The position numbers and the translations under genes are program-made. The notes under the pieces are model-generated. The model had not been told where the DNA came from and ran no database searches. It saw only the letters and a list, made by a program, of their open reading frames with translations. Below, one piece after another: positions 42,708-52,513 of a DNA stretch of 64,000 bases (positions are counted from its first letter, which is position 1; each line of letters begins with the position of its first letter). Origin of the DNA: Haloarcula salina (GTDB taxonomy: Archaea > Halobacteriota > Halobacteria > Halobacteriales > Haloarculaceae); the NCBI RefSeq assembly GCF_010119195.1, contig NZ_WRXL01000003.1, positions 171,539-235,538 of the forward strand. The letters run 5' to 3'.

Positions 42708-44174
42708 CTAGTCGTCGGCCGCACCCACGCCCCGGCGCGCGACGGTTCGCCAGCGACCGGACCAGAAGCGGCCGGTGTTGACCGCCGCCTTCAGGTAGAA
42801 GTCGCCGACGAGCGCCGCGAAGACGGCCGGGAGACCGAGGCCGAGCCCGGGCGAGAACGAGAGTCCCACCAGCGGAATTGTCACGACGACCGTCGGGGGC
42901 AGGGCGAGCGCGGCCACGGGGAGCCGGTAGCAGTAGCCGCCGACGAACGTGCCGTAGAGCGGCCAGCGCGTGTCGCCGGCTCCGCGCAGGCTCCCGCGCA
43001 TCGTCCGCGAGATCGAGAAGCCGGCGACGAGCAGGCCGAAGACGCGGACGAACTGCGCCGCCAGGTCGGGGTAGGCGGTCCCGAACAGAGAGACGATGGG
43101 GCGGGCGAAGGCGACGAGCACCACCGCCGCGACGAGCTGGACGGCCAGCGCCACCCGGAGCGTCTGCCAGCCGTAGGCGGTCGCCTCGCCGTCGTCGCCG
43201 GCCCCGAGCGACTGGCCGACCAGCGTCGACGCCGCCGTGGCGTAGCCCCACGCCGGCATCAGCGCGAGCAGCATGACCCGGCGGCCGATGGCGTAGGCCG
43301 CGACCGTCGGCGTCCCGAGCGTGCCGAGGACGAACAGGAACGGGAAGCGGGCGAACGTCTGGAGCAGGCGCATCCCGGTCAGCGGCAGGGTGACGCGGAC
43401 GATCTCGCGGACGAGGCCGGCGTCGAACTGCGGGCCGCCGAGAGAGAGCGTGACGACGTACCGGCCGGACAGGAGCAGGGCGAGGAAGATGGCGGCCGCG
43501 AGCGTGTTCGCGACGGCGGTGCCCCACGCCGCGCCGGCGATTCCCAGTTCCGGGAACGGCCCGAGGCCGAAGATGAGGACGGCGTTGAGCGCGACGTTCG
43601 TGGGGAGCGTGAGCAGGCGGACGTACATCGGCGTCTTCGTGTCCGCGCTCCCGGCGAGCGCGCGCGAGGCGACCATGCTCCAGAACCGCGGCGCGAGCGA
43701 CAGCATGACGATGGCGAGGTACGTCCCGCCGAGGCGGACCGTCTCGGCGTCGTCGGTGAGCAGGCCGACCAGCAGTTCGGGGTACTGCCAGGAGACGGCC
43801 GTCAGCGGCGCGGAGACGAGGAGGGCGAGCCACAGCGACTGCTTGACGGCGAGGTCCGCGCGGTCGGGTTCGCCGGCCCCCTGGAGCCGTGAGACGACGC
43901 TGATCGTCCCCGAGGAGACCGCGAGCGAGAGCCCGAATCCGAGGAAGTAGTACTGAAAGCCCAGTTCGAGGCCGGCGATGGCGGCGTCGCCCAGCGCCAG
44001 GCCGACCATCAGGAAGTCGGCGAGGCGCAGGAGGACGCGCAGGCCGCCAGTGACCATCACCGGCGCGGCGAGGTCGGTCGCGGCGGTCGCCTTCTCGCGG
44101 TCGACGAGGCCGACGCTCGCGAGCGCGGCGGGGACGGCGTTCAGGAGGCGGCGTACCGGACCACTGTCCGACAT
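42708..44174 (-). CDS. MATE family efflux transporter
   Basis: A 488-residue membrane protein with 12 helices in two six-helix halves, matching MATE exporters that use Na+ or H+ to expel cationic compounds. Family blocks are ADFLMVGLALGDAAIAGLELG in helix 1-2, LNAVLIFGLGPFPELGIAGAAWGT in helix 5-6 and SLRGAGDTRWPLYGTFVGGY in the second half. Length is slightly above 450 owing to an N-terminal extension. Na+ coupling is likely for a halophile but not shown. Confidence 0.88.
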   Translation of the reverse strand: MSDSGPVRRLLNAVPAALASVGLVDREKATAATDLAAPVMVTGGLRVLLRLADFLMVGLALGDAAIAGLELGFQYYFLGFGLSLAVSSGTISVVSRLQGAGEPDRADLAVKQSLWLALLVSAPLTAVSWQYPELLVGLLTDDAETVRLGGTYLAIVMLSLAPRFWSMVASRALAGSADTKTPMYVRLLTLPTNVALNAVLIFGLGPFPELGIAGAAWGTAVANTLAAAIFLALLLSGRYVVTLSLGGPQFDAGLVREIVRVTLPLTGMRLLQTFARFPFLFVLGTLGTPTVAAYAIGRRVMLLALMPAWGYATAASTLVGQSLGAGDDGEATAYGWQTLRVALAVQLVAAVVLVAFARPIVSLFGTAYPDLAAQFVRVFGLLVAGFSISRTMRGSLRGAGDTRWPLYGTFVGGYCYRLPVAALALPPTVVVTIPLVGLSFSPGLGLGLPAVFAALVGDFYLKAAVNTGRFWSGRWRTVARRGVGAADD

Positions 44175-44257
44175 CGGTAGCCGCTCCGGGTCCCAGCCCC
44201 CTGTGGGTTTCGGGGTCGTCCCGTGGACTTTTCTCGGTGTGCGGTGACAGGCCGCAT

Positions 44258-44716
44258 ATGCTTCCCGTCGAGGCCGGCGACACCTTCACCGAGACGCGCA
44301 CCTTCACCCCCGCGGACGTGGACCGGTTCGCCGCGGTCACCGGCGACGACCAGGCCCGCCACACCGAACCGGACGAGGGGGGCCGCCGGATGGTCCAGGG
44401 GCTGCTCACGGCGTCACTGCTGACGAGCATCGGCGGCGACCTCGAAGTGCTGGCCTCGCAGATGGAGTTCCGGTTCCGCCGACCCGTCTACACCGGCGAG
44501 ACGGTCGTCTGCGAGATGGAGATCACGGCGGCCGAACCGCGACACGACGGCGGAGCGAGCGTCGTCGGCGACGTGACGATCCGTCGGGTCGGTCAGCCCG
44601 CCGAGTCAGCGGTCGGAGACGGTAGCGGAGACGCGAACGCGGAGGCCGATTTCGACGATTCAGCCGCCGCCGAGGTCGTCCTGGAAGCGACCGTCGAAGG
44701 AATTATCAGGGAATGA
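44258..44716 (+). CDS. MaoC-like hot-dog domain protein
   Basis: A 152-residue hot-dog fold protein with the start ETRTFTPADVDRFAAVTGDDQARHTEPDEGGRRMVQGLLTASLL. This is the MaoC dehydratase pattern with the Asp-His pair (GDDQARH) and G-L turn. The C-terminal part includes an acidic insert between strands. It could hydrate enoyl-CoA or be a non-enzymatic relative; the usual N-P-x-H is replaced by QARH, which weakens the prediction. A GTG at 44237 is an alternative start. The 3' end overlaps the ferredoxin gene by 11 bp, convergently. Confidence 0.7.
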   Translation: MLPVEAGDTFTETRTFTPADVDRFAAVTGDDQARHTEPDEGGRRMVQGLLTASLLTSIGGDLEVLASQMEFRFRRPVYTGETVVCEMEITAAEPRHDGGASVVGDVTIRRVGQPAESAVGDGSGDANAEADFDDSAAAEVVLEATVEGIIRE

Positions 44717-44951
44717 GCTGGTCGCCGTCGTCGTCGTAGACGGCGATGGCGTCGACCGGACAGGCCCGGGCGGCGAACTTCGCGTCCAGTTCCGCGCCGT
44801 CGGGGACCTCGCGGACGAACACGTCGTCCTCACGCTCTTCGCTGTCGGCCAGGACGGCCTTGCCGGCGTCCTCGTCGCGCTCGAAGGCGTCCCACTCGGC
44901 GACACACTGGAACATCCCGATGCAGGTGTCGTAGTCGTACTCGACTCGCAT
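44706..44951 (-). CDS. Ferredoxin with three cysteines
   Basis: An 81-residue acidic ferredoxin. Cluster ligands are Cys10 and Cys16 in TCIGMFQCVAEW, and Cys64 in RACPVDAIAVYD. The fourth Cys of a standard [4Fe-4S] ferredoxin is missing (Met13 stands there), so a [3Fe-4S] cluster is the likely form. The final CPVDAI motif is diagnostic of single-cluster ferredoxins. It probably passes electrons to a P450 or other oxidoreductase; no partner is adjacent. The ATG at 44951 is unambiguous. Confidence 0.82.
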   Translation of the reverse strand: MRVEYDYDTCIGMFQCVAEWDAFERDEDAGKAVLADSEEREDDVFVREVPDGAELDAKFAARACPVDAIAVYDDDGDQLIP

Positions 44952-45067
44952 ACCGGCCGTTGGCCGGTCGCGGCCAAAGGCCTTGGCATGCGGACGACCG
45001 TCCGTGGGTCCCGCACCGAGCGCCCGCAGTCGGGCAGTCGTCGCGGTACACGGGCACGGCTCCCGGA

Positions 45068-46387
45068 TCACTCGTACAGTCGGTCGAGCGCGGCGACGAC
45101 GGACCGACACAGGACGGCCAGAAGGTCGCGATCCCAGCCGTCGAAGGCCGTCCCCTCGGTCGAGGCGACGCCGAGCATGCCGTGGGATTCGAGCGGGAAG
45201 AGAAAGGCGGACCGGATGCTCTCGACGACGGCGTCGTCGCGGTCGCCGTAGTCCTCGAAGACGCGCGCTTCGCCCTCTCGAAACACGCGCATCTCCAGGG
45301 AGTCCGACGGGAACGCCATCTCCCGGATCGTGTCGAACGCCGCGTCGGGGTCGATGTCGATGCCCGTATCGGCCGCGATCAAGTCGAGCGCGTCGTCGGT
45401 CGCGGCGATGGTGACCAGCGACTCCGTCGACGGGTCGTACGCCCAGACGCTGGCGATGGACTCGCCTAAGGTCTCCTCGACGACGGCGAGCGCTCGCGAC
45501 GCGACGGCTTCCCGGGACTCCGCGAGAAAGAGGTCCCGCGTCGCCGCGTTGAGCGCCTCCAGTCGCCGCTCGTGTTCCCGGTGGGCGGTCACGTCGCGGA
45601 TGACGACCTGCGTGGCGGGCCGGCCGGCGAACGCGATCGGTGCGCCGCGGCTCTCCACGTAGCGGCTCTCGCCGTCGGGCCGCCGGAGGCGCCAGTCGAT
45701 CCAGCCGAGTTCGTCGCCCGCCTTCGGACGCGACAGCAGTCGCTCCCGGACGCGCTCGCGGTCGTCGGGATGGACGTACGACAGCGGGTCGACCTCGTAG
45801 ACGGCCGAGATGTCGTCGATGCCGGCGAAGTCACAGAGCGTCCGGTTTGCGTACAGGACCTCCCCGTTCCGGTGGACCAGTATCGCGTCGGGGGACGTAT
45901 CGACGAGGTTTCGGTAGCGGAGCTCCGTCTCCGCGTGGGCGCGCTCGGAGCGCCGCCGGGCGACCGCGTTCTCGATGCGGTTCGCCAGCACGTCGTACTG
46001 GTCCGCGGTCGTCTGCTTCTGGAGGTAATCGGTGACCCCGGTCGAGATCGCCTCGCTCGCGATCTCCTCGCTTCCCTTGCCGGTGAAGAGGATGAACGGG
46101 AGATCGCCGTGGTGGGTCGATACCTCACGGAGCAGCGCCAGTCCGTCCATCGACGGCATCTCGTAGTCGCTGACGATGCAGTCGACGGTCGAGGCGGCGA
46201 GCTGTTCGAGCGCCGCCGGTCCGCTAGTCGCGACCGTTACCTCGAACGCGTCGTGACGGCGCTCCAGGTGCAGGGCCGTCGTCTCGGCCACGTCGGGCTG
46301 GTCGTCGACCAGTAACACCCGCACCGGCTCGCTCCGTCCGTCGGCCGAGCCGGTTAGTTTCACTCGCCGTTCGGACCCAATCCCCAT
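45068..46387 (-). CDS. Response regulator with PAS and GAF domains, no kinase
   Basis: A 439-residue signalling protein. Residues 20-135 form a receiver domain: LLVDDQPDVAE acidic pair, phospho-acceptor Asp in CIVSDYEMPSMDG, Lys in DYLQKQTTAD. A PAS domain (about 155-275: RNLVDTSPDAILVHRNGEVLYANRTL plus PAC) and a GAF domain (about 290-435) follow. There is no HATPase, HTH or cyclase output, unlike many haloarchaeal kinases of this layout. It may relay through protein contacts or be a sensor adaptor. It is divergent from hel308. Confidence 0.85.
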   Translation of the reverse strand: MGIGSERRVKLTGSADGRSEPVRVLLVDDQPDVAETTALHLERRHDAFEVTVATSGPAALEQLAASTVDCIVSDYEMPSMDGLALLREVSTHHGDLPFILFTGKGSEEIASEAISTGVTDYLQKQTTADQYDVLANRIENAVARRRSERAHAETELRYRNLVDTSPDAILVHRNGEVLYANRTLCDFAGIDDISAVYEVDPLSYVHPDDRERVRERLLSRPKAGDELGWIDWRLRRPDGESRYVESRGAPIAFAGRPATQVVIRDVTAHREHERRLEALNAATRDLFLAESREAVASRALAVVEETLGESIASVWAYDPSTESLVTIAATDDALDLIAADTGIDIDPDAAFDTIREMAFPSDSLEMRVFREGEARVFEDYGDRDDAVVESIRSAFLFPLESHGMLGVASTEGTAFDGWDRDLLAVLCRSVVAALDRLYE

Positions 46388-46441
46388 GATCGAACATCCA
46401 CGTATAGCGCCATATCGGTTGCGGCCGTTTCAGTGCGACAG

Positions 46442-46449
46442 TTTAAATC
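46442..46449 (+). promoter_or_regulatory. TATA box of hel308-cgi121
   Basis: TTTAAATC is centred about 28 bases before the hel308 ATG. A GGAGGGGT stretch at about 46464-46471 lies too close to the ATG to be a normal ribosome-binding site, so a leaderless transcript is likely. Confidence 0.6.
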
Positions 46450-46473
46450 GGGCCAGGACCGAACGGAGGGGTA

Positions 46474-48903
46474 ATGGACGTCGCGGACCTGTCAGGCGTG
46501 CCCGACTGGCTGCCCGACCACCTGCGTGCGGACGGCATCGAAGCGCTGTACCCCCCGCAGGCCGAGGCCGTCGAGGCGGGCGTCACCGAGGGCGAGAACC
46601 TCGTCGCCGCCATTCCGACCGCCAGCGGGAAGACGTTGATCGCCGAGCTCGCGATGCTGTCGTCGGTCGCTCGCGGCGGCAAAGCCCTCTACATCGTGCC
46701 GCTGCGGGCGCTGGCCAGCGAGAAGCAGTCTGACTTCGAGGAGTTCGAACAGTACGGCCTCGACGTGGGGGTCTCGACCGGCAACTACGAGTCGGAGGGC
46801 GGCTGGCTCGCCGACAAGGACATCGTCGTCGCGACCAGCGAGAAGGTCGACTCGCTCGTGCGCAACGACGCGCCGTGGATCGAGGACCTCACCTGCGTCG
46901 TCACCGACGAGGTCCACCTCGTCGACGACGGCCAGCGCGGGCCGACGCTGGAGGTGACGCTGGCGAAGCTCCGGCGGCTCAACCCCGACTTACAGACCGT
47001 CGCGCTGTCGGCGACCATCGGCAACGCCGAGGCGCTGGCGACCTGGCTCGACGCCGAACTCGTCGACTCGGACTGGCGCCCCATCGAGCTCCAGAAGGGA
47101 GTCCACTACGGGCAGGCGCTCCACCTGGAGGACGGGAGCCAGCAGCGCCTCTCGGTCCGCAACAACGAGAAGCCGACCGCGGCCATCGTCCGCGACACGC
47201 TCACGGACGAGGTCGACGAGGACGGGACCGTCGTCGAGGAGGGAGGGTCGACGCTCGTGTTCGTCAACTCCCGGCGCAACGCCGAAGCGGCCGCCGGGCG
47301 GCTCGCGAGCACCGTCCGCCCGCACCTCACCGGCGCGGAGCGCGAGCGGCTGGCCGAGGTCGCCGAGGAGATCCGCGACGTGAGCGACACGGAGACCAGC
47401 GACGACCTCGCCGACGCCGTCGCCGACGGGGCCGCGTTCCACCACGCCGGGCTCTCGCGGGGCCACCGCGAACTGGTCGAGGACGCCTTCCGCGACCGGC
47501 TGGTGAAGGTCGTCTGCGCGACGCCGACGCTCGCCGCCGGCGTCAACACCCCATCGCGGCGCGTCGTCGTCCGCGACTGGCGGCGCTACGACGGCTCGGC
47601 CGGCGGGATGGCCCCGCTGTCGGTGCTGGAGGTCCACCAGATGATGGGGCGGGCTGGCCGGCCGGGGATGGACCCCTACGGCGAGGCGGTCCTCATCGCG
47701 AACAGCCACGACGAGGTCGACGAACTGTTCGAGCGCTACGTCTGGGCCGACCCCGAGCCGGTTCGGTCGAAGCTCGCCGCCGAACCGGCGCTGCGGACGC
47801 ACATCCTCGCGACCGTCGCCTCGGGCTTCGCCCGCTCGCGATCGGGGCTGCTGGAGTTCCTCGAACAGACGCTGTACGCGAGCCAGACCGACGAGAGCGG
47901 GCGGCTGGAGCGCGTCGTCGACGACGTGCTGACGTACTTGCAGCGGAACGGATTCCTCGAAATCGAGGCCGGCGAACTCGACGCCACGTCGCTGGGCCAC
48001 ACCGTCTCGCGGCTGTACCTCGACCCGATGAGCGCCGCCGAGATCGTCGACGGCCTCCGGGACTGGGAGCGACGCGGCGGACGGGCGGCGACGGACGGAG
48101 AGGCGGCCGACGGCGACGAGCCGACGACGCCCGCCGAGAGCGGCTTCACGACGGCGAGCGATTTGGCCGAGGAAGCGCAGGCGGCGGCCGACGCCGACCC
48201 GGACGACATCTCGGCGCTCGGCCTCTATCACCTCGTCTCGCGCACGCCGGACATGTACCAGCTGTACCTCCGGTCGGGCGAGCGCGAAGACTACGAGATG
48301 GAACTGTTCGAGCGCGAAGCGGAACTGCTCGGGCCGACGCCCTCAGAGTACGAGGAGGGTCGCTTCGAGGACTGGCTCTCGGCGCTGAAGACCGCTCGGC
48401 TGCTCGAAGACTGGGCGACGGAGGTCGACGAGTCGACCATCACGGACCGCTACGGCGTCGGCCCCGGCGACATCCGCGGGAAGGTCGAGACGGCCCAGTG
48501 GCTGCTCGGGGCGGCGGAGTCGCTGGCGAGCGAGGTCGGCCTCGACGCCGCGCGGGCCGTCAGCGAGGCGCGCATCCGCGTCGAACACGGCGTCCGCGAG
48601 GAGCTGGTCGACCTCGCCGGCGTCCGCGGCGTCGGCCGCAAGCGTGCCCGGCGGCTGTTCGAGGCCGGCATCGACGACCGCGCGGCGCTCCGGGACGCCG
48701 AGAAGTCGGTCGTGCTGGCCGCGCTCCGAGACCGCAGGAAGACGGCCGAGAACGTCCTGGAGAACGCGGGTCACCGAAACCCCTCGATGGAGGGCGTCGA
48801 GCCAGCGCCCGACGTGTCCGTCGACGTGGAGGACGGGAACGACCGCGGCGGGAGCGACGAGAGCGACACCGCCGAGGACCAGTCCAGCCTGGGTGATTTC
48901 TGA
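46474..48903 (+). CDS. hel308: ATP-dependent DNA helicase Hel308
   Basis: An 809-residue superfamily 2 helicase that unwinds stalled replication forks 3'-5'. Walker A is [12 protein letters not shown] (47-58), the DEVH box is VTDEVHLV (144-151), SAT is LSATIG, and motif VI is [15 protein letters not shown] winged helix and ratchet domain follow, and a C-terminal helix-hairpin-helix ([20 protein letters not shown] near 700) precedes an acidic tail. Length is typical with an inserted acidic loop at about 540-570. The stop overlaps the next start by one base. Confidence 0.95.
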   Translation: MDVADLSGVPDWLPDHLRADGIEALYPPQAEAVEAGVTEGENLVAAIPTASGKTLIAELAMLSSVARGGKALYIVPLRALASEKQSDFEEFEQYGLDVGVSTGNYESEGGWLADKDIVVATSEKVDSLVRNDAPWIEDLTCVVTDEVHLVDDGQRGPTLEVTLAKLRRLNPDLQTVALSATIGNAEALATWLDAELVDSDWRPIELQKGVHYGQALHLEDGSQQRLSVRNNEKPTAAIVRDTLTDEVDEDGTVVEEGGSTLVFVNSRRNAEAAAGRLASTVRPHLTGAERERLAEVAEEIRDVSDTETSDDLADAVADGAAFHHAGLSRGHRELVEDAFRDRLVKVVCATPTLAAGVNTPSRRVVVRDWRRYDGSAGGMAPLSVLEVHQMMGRAGRPGMDPYGEAVLIANSHDEVDELFERYVWADPEPVRSKLAAEPALRTHILATVASGFARSRSGLLEFLEQTLYASQTDESGRLERVVDDVLTYLQRNGFLEIEAGELDATSLGHTVSRLYLDPMSAAEIVDGLRDWERRGGRAATDGEAADGDEPTTPAESGFTTASDLAEEAQAAADADPDDISALGLYHLVSRTPDMYQLYLRSGEREDYEMELFEREAELLGPTPSEYEEGRFEDWLSALKTARLLEDWATEVDESTITDRYGVGPGDIRGKVETAQWLLGAAESLASEVGLDAARAVSEARIRVEHGVREELVDLAGVRGVGRKRARRLFEAGIDDRAALRDAEKSVVLAALRDRRKTAENVLENAGHRNPSMEGVEPAPDVSVDVEDGNDRGGSDESDTAEDQSSLGDF

Positions 48904-49445
48904 TGCGGGTCGTCGAGGGCGTGGCCGAGATCGACGACGTGGGCGCGTTCGTGGAATCCCTCGGCGCGGTCGGCGAGCGCCACGGCGTCACTGTGCAGGC
49001 CTTCGACGCCCGCTACGTCGTCGACCGTGCGCACCTCGAACTCGCGGTCGACCTCGCAACCCGGGCACACGCCCGCGACGACGCCATCGCCGAGAACTTC
49101 GGCGTCGAGATCCTGCTGTACGCGGCCGGTCGCCGCCAGATCAACCGCGCGCTGGAGATGGGCGTGAGCGAGGGCGAGTGCCCCGTCGTCGTTGCCATCG
49201 TCGGCGGCGACGATTCAAATTCGCACGTAGGAAAAATCAGTGGTGGAGGCGAGAACGACGACGCGACCACGGCCGCGGCCGCCGCGGTCCGCGATCTGCT
49301 CGCTCCCGGGTCGACGCTGGGCGAGTACGACGACGAGCGCGTTCGCGCCTTCTTCGACGTGACCGACGCGGAACTCGACGCGACGGCCGGCGGCCTCGCC
49401 GACGCCGTCCGCGAGCGCGTCGCGCTCCTGCCGGTCGAGAAGTGA
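48903..49445 (+). CDS. cgi121: KEOPS complex subunit Cgi121
   Basis: A 180-residue protein of the Cgi121 family, a subunit of KEOPS, which makes the t6A base next to the anticodon of ANN-decoding tRNAs. Family blocks are VQAFDARYVVDRAHLELAV, FGVEILLYAAGRRQINRALEMG and a final acidic segment DDERVRAFFDVTDAELDATA. The subunit binds tRNA and stimulates the complex. The start overlaps the hel308 stop (TGATG), so the pair is co-translated. Pairing of hel308 with cgi121 is common in archaea. Confidence 0.85.
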   Translation: MRVVEGVAEIDDVGAFVESLGAVGERHGVTVQAFDARYVVDRAHLELAVDLATRAHARDDAIAENFGVEILLYAAGRRQINRALEMGVSEGECPVVVAIVGGDDSNSHVGKISGGGENDDATTAAAAAVRDLLAPGSTLGEYDDERVRAFFDVTDAELDATAGGLADAVRERVALLPVEK

Positions 49446-49553
49446 CGGTAGCGTTTTGGCCGTCGCTATGGTACTGGTGCGCATGGATCCACAACAGATC
49501 GCACCGGCGAAGCGTTCGCGTACTGACGTGGCTGCAGACGCGCGCGAGCGACG

Positions 49554-50864
49554 GTGACGACACTCGACGCGCCGCTCGACATCGGCGGCGTCGAGGTGCC
49601 GAACCGGCTGTACCGCGCACCGGTGCTTGAGTGTGCCGGCAACGGCGAGGGGGCCGTCGAGACGCTGATCGACGAACTGGAGCCGACGGCGGCTTCGGGC
49701 GTCGGACTGCTGTTCCAGGGCGCGAGCGTCGTCAGCGAGCGCGGCGGCTGCGCCGCGCCGAACATGACGCGAGTCCACGACCCGGCGTTCGTCTCGCGAC
49801 TCTCTCGGCTCACCGGCGCGGTTCACGACCACGGCGGCCGGATTTTCCTCCAGTTGGCCCACGGCGGCCTCAGGAGCATGGCGACGTGGCACGCCGAGTA
49901 CCGCCGACGCCATCCCGACCAGCGACAGCTGGCGGTCAGTCGCCCGCCCTGGCAGCTCCGGGCGCTCGACCGGGCCGGCCTCGTCTCGCTGCAGCCGGAC
50001 GTGCTCTCGACGGAGGAAGTGTGGGACCTCGCCGAGCAGTTCGGCCGCTGTGCCGGCTACGCCGTCGACGCCGGCTACGACGGTATCCACCTCTCGGCGG
50101 CGAACATGAGCCTGATCCAGCAGTTCCTCTCGCCGTTCTACAACCGCCGGGACGACGTGTTCGGCGACGGCGTCCGGTTCCTCGAAGCCGTCCACGACGC
50201 CGTGCGCGACCACGCGGGTGACGTGCCGCTGGTGACGAAAGTCCCCGCTGAAACCGCTGCACCCAGCTTCGTTCGAAGGCATCTCGCTCGCGAGGACGGG
50301 GTCGCCATCGCCGAGCGGGCGGCGGAGATCGGCTACGACGGCCTCGTCCCGGTCGAGGTGTCGACGTTCTGGGACATGAGCATCGTGCGCGGGGCCTTCC
50401 CCGAACGCGCCTGGGCGGCCAGCGACCTGCAAGAGGACTACGCCGCAGTGTTCGGGAGTCGCGTGCGTGCGCGGGCGGTGGAGCTACTGAATCGGATACA
50501 GGCGCGTCGGTTCGACCGCGATCCGGGGTGGAACGCCGCGTTCTGCCGCGCGGTCCGCGAGCGCGTCGACGTGCCCGTCCTGCTGGAGGGCGGGCTTCGC
50601 ACGCGCGAGGACTGCGACCGGTATCTCGGAGCGGCGGGGCCGGGGACGGAACCGGCGGCGGACGCGGTCGGGATGGCGCGGCCGTTCTACGCCGAACCGC
50701 GGCTCGGCGCGCGGCTGCTGGACGGCCACGACGCGCTGTGTGCGAGCTGTAACAACTGCACCGTCCCGCAGGTGACCGGCGAACCGGGGCGCTGTCGGAC
50801 GCCGTCGGTCGTCCGCGAACAGGCGCGGCTCCGACAGGACGGCGCGTACGACCGCCCGGACTGA
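49554..50864 (+). CDS. NADH:flavin oxidoreductase (Old Yellow Enzyme family)
   Basis: A 436-residue TIM-barrel FMN oxidoreductase. FMN and active-site parts are visible in EVPNRLYRAPVLE, QLAHGGLRSMA, and the His-rich YDGIHLSAANMSLIQQFLSPFYNRRDD. C-terminal cysteines (LCASCNNCTVPQVTGEPGRC) could hold an iron-sulfur cluster as in 2,4-dienoyl-CoA reductase-type members, but the flavin/NAD domains of those longer enzymes are missing. The start is GTG 49554; the protein has a haloarchaeal composition. The likely role is reducing activated C=C bonds; substrate unknown. Confidence 0.82.
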   Translation: MTTLDAPLDIGGVEVPNRLYRAPVLECAGNGEGAVETLIDELEPTAASGVGLLFQGASVVSERGGCAAPNMTRVHDPAFVSRLSRLTGAVHDHGGRIFLQLAHGGLRSMATWHAEYRRRHPDQRQLAVSRPPWQLRALDRAGLVSLQPDVLSTEEVWDLAEQFGRCAGYAVDAGYDGIHLSAANMSLIQQFLSPFYNRRDDVFGDGVRFLEAVHDAVRDHAGDVPLVTKVPAETAAPSFVRRHLAREDGVAIAERAAEIGYDGLVPVEVSTFWDMSIVRGAFPERAWAASDLQEDYAAVFGSRVRARAVELLNRIQARRFDRDPGWNAAFCRAVRERVDVPVLLEGGLRTREDCDRYLGAAGPGTEPAADAVGMARPFYAEPRLGARLLDGHDALCASCNNCTVPQVTGEPGRCRTPSVVREQARLRQDGAYDRPD

Positions 50865-50907
50865 GCCGCGGAAAGACTCATCACCGTCGGGGCCCGAGCG
50901 GAGGGCG

Positions 50908-51747
50908 ATGACTGGAATTTCGTCCGAGCACGTCGAGTTATCCGTCGACGGCGAGGACACCGACGTTCACTACCGGACCGGCGGCGAGGGGCCGCCGCTC
51001 GTCTTTCTCCACGGCATCGGCCTGGACGCCGCGACCGTCTCCTGGCGACACGCGCTGCCCGCCCTCGCCGACGAACGGACGGTGTACGCGCCGGACCTGC
51101 CGGGTCACGGTGACAGCGACAAGCCCGACCGCGAGTACACGACGGCGTACTATCTAGAGACCGTGTCCGCGTTCCTCGACGCCGTCGAGATCGAGAATCC
51201 GGCGCTGGCCGGCCTGTCGATGGGCGGCGCGCTCGCGCTCGGCCACGCGCTGGACGGCGGCCCGGTCGAGCGCCTCGTGCTGGTCGACAGCTACGGGCTC
51301 GGGGCCGACGCCTACTGGCGGACGATGGCCAGCAGCGTGTTGCAGACGCCGATCCTCGGAAACATGCTCTGGCAGGGCGTGAGCACGTCGCGGCCGGCGA
51401 TCAGGACCGGGCTTCGAAGCATGGGGCCCGGCGAGCCGCCACAGCAACTGGTCGACGACGTCGACGACGCCGTCGACTACCAGACGGTCCGCGCGATGCG
51501 GCGCTGGCAGCGCAGCGAGTTCCAGTGTCGGGGGTTTCGGACGGACTACTCGGATCGGCTGGACGAACTCGACGTACCGACGATGCTGGTCCACGGGGAC
51601 GCGGACCCGCTCCTGCCCCGGCACTGGTCCGAGCAGGCAGCTGGAGCGGTGTCGAACAGTCGGCTGGAGATCTTCGAGAACTGCGGCCACTGTCCGCCCC
51701 GGGAACAGCCAGAGCGGTTCAACCGGGCGGTTCGGGCGTTCTGCTGA
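50908..51747 (+). CDS. Alpha/beta-hydrolase
   Basis: A 279-residue alpha/beta-hydrolase. Oxyanion region VFLHGIGLDAATVSW, nucleophile elbow AGLSMGGALALG (catalytic Ser near 105), acid in MLVHGDADPLLPRH and His in NCGHCPPREQPERF. The size and lid segment fit the group of esterases and meta-cleavage hydrolases. It stands directly next to the PHA cluster with a one-base convergent gap to maoC. It is not a recognised PHA depolymerase, but a link to acyl metabolism is possible. Confidence 0.8.
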   Translation: MTGISSEHVELSVDGEDTDVHYRTGGEGPPLVFLHGIGLDAATVSWRHALPALADERTVYAPDLPGHGDSDKPDREYTTAYYLETVSAFLDAVEIENPALAGLSMGGALALGHALDGGPVERLVLVDSYGLGADAYWRTMASSVLQTPILGNMLWQGVSTSRPAIRTGLRSMGPGEPPQQLVDDVDDAVDYQTVRAMRRWQRSEFQCRGFRTDYSDRLDELDVPTMLVHGDADPLLPRHWSEQAAGAVSNSRLEIFENCGHCPPREQPERFNRAVRAFC

Positions 51748-51748
51748 G

Positions 51749-52354
51749 TTACTCGGGCAGGTCGTCGATGAGGACGACCGCTTCGCCGTCGATGACCACT
51801 TCGTCTTCACAGAGCACGCGCGTAGTCAGTCGGTACTGGCTGTCGCCGAGGTCTTCGACGATCTCGCACTCCGCGGTGAGGCGGTCGCCGATGCGGACGG
51901 GGTTGTGGAACTCCAGATCCTGCGAGAGATAGATGGTCAGGCCCGGGAGTCGGGCGAGCGCCGCGCTAATGAGGCTCCCGACGAGCGTCCCGTGGGCGAT
52001 GCGCCCGCGGAAGCGCGTCTGCTCGGCGAACTCGTCGTCGAGGTGGAGCGGGTTCGTGTCGCCGCTTGCGGCGGCGAACTGCTGGACGTCGTTCTCCGAG
52101 ATCGTCTTCGTGAAGTCGACGTGGTCGCCGACCCCCATCTGACCGGGGTGGTCGGCGGAGATCGAGACGTGCCACTCCGGCAAGTCCTCGTTCGGCTCGA
52201 TCCGCTCTGCCGGTGTGAGACCGTTTTCGTCGTCCTGCTGTACCCCGAACGCAGCGAACGCCGCCCGGTTAGCGGCCACGACGCTGTTGAACATGTGGGA
52301 CGATGTCTCAGTCCATGTGTCTAACAGCGGATTCCGGTGCGATTCAGAACTCAT
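51749..52354 (-). CDS. maoC: MaoC-type (R)-specific enoyl-CoA hydratase of the PHA cluster
   Basis: A 201-residue hot-dog hydratase. The catalytic motif GDTNPLHLDDEFAEQTRFRGRIAHG carries the Asp and His of (R)-specific enoyl-CoA hydratases such as PhaJ. The extra N-terminal 75 residues (SSHMFNSVVAANRAAFAAFG) look like a phasin-type amphipathic segment. The gene is divergent from phaRPEC as in other haloarchaea and would supply (R)-3-hydroxyacyl-CoA for polymer synthesis from beta-oxidation intermediates. ATG 52354 is preceded by a TATA box. Confidence 0.85.
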   Translation of the reverse strand: MSSESHRNPLLDTWTETSSHMFNSVVAANRAAFAAFGVQQDDENGLTPAERIEPNEDLPEWHVSISADHPGQMGVGDHVDFTKTISENDVQQFAAASGDTNPLHLDDEFAEQTRFRGRIAHGTLVGSLISAALARLPGLTIYLSQDLEFHNPVRIGDRLTAECEIVEDLGDSQYRLTTRVLCEDEVVIDGEAVVLIDDLPE

Positions 52355-52388
52355 CTACTGTAGTAGTTACTTGGTCCGAGTATTAAAC
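52355..52388 (-). promoter_or_regulatory. maoC promoter
   Basis: On the minus strand GGTTTAATA at 52381-52388 lies about 27 bases before the maoC ATG. A perfect inverted repeat, CTACT-GT-AGTAG at 52355-52366, overlaps the initiation region right before the ATG. Confidence 0.55.
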
Positions 52389-52513
52389 CTTGGTGTTGGT
52401 TTCGCCTCTACGTGCGGTAAACACCGTCTAACGGGCGTCAGACGCGCGTTTGGATATCCAGTTATCGACGCTACAGGACGGAACAGCCCGTTCAGCGCTG
52501 CTCAGGCGATAAG

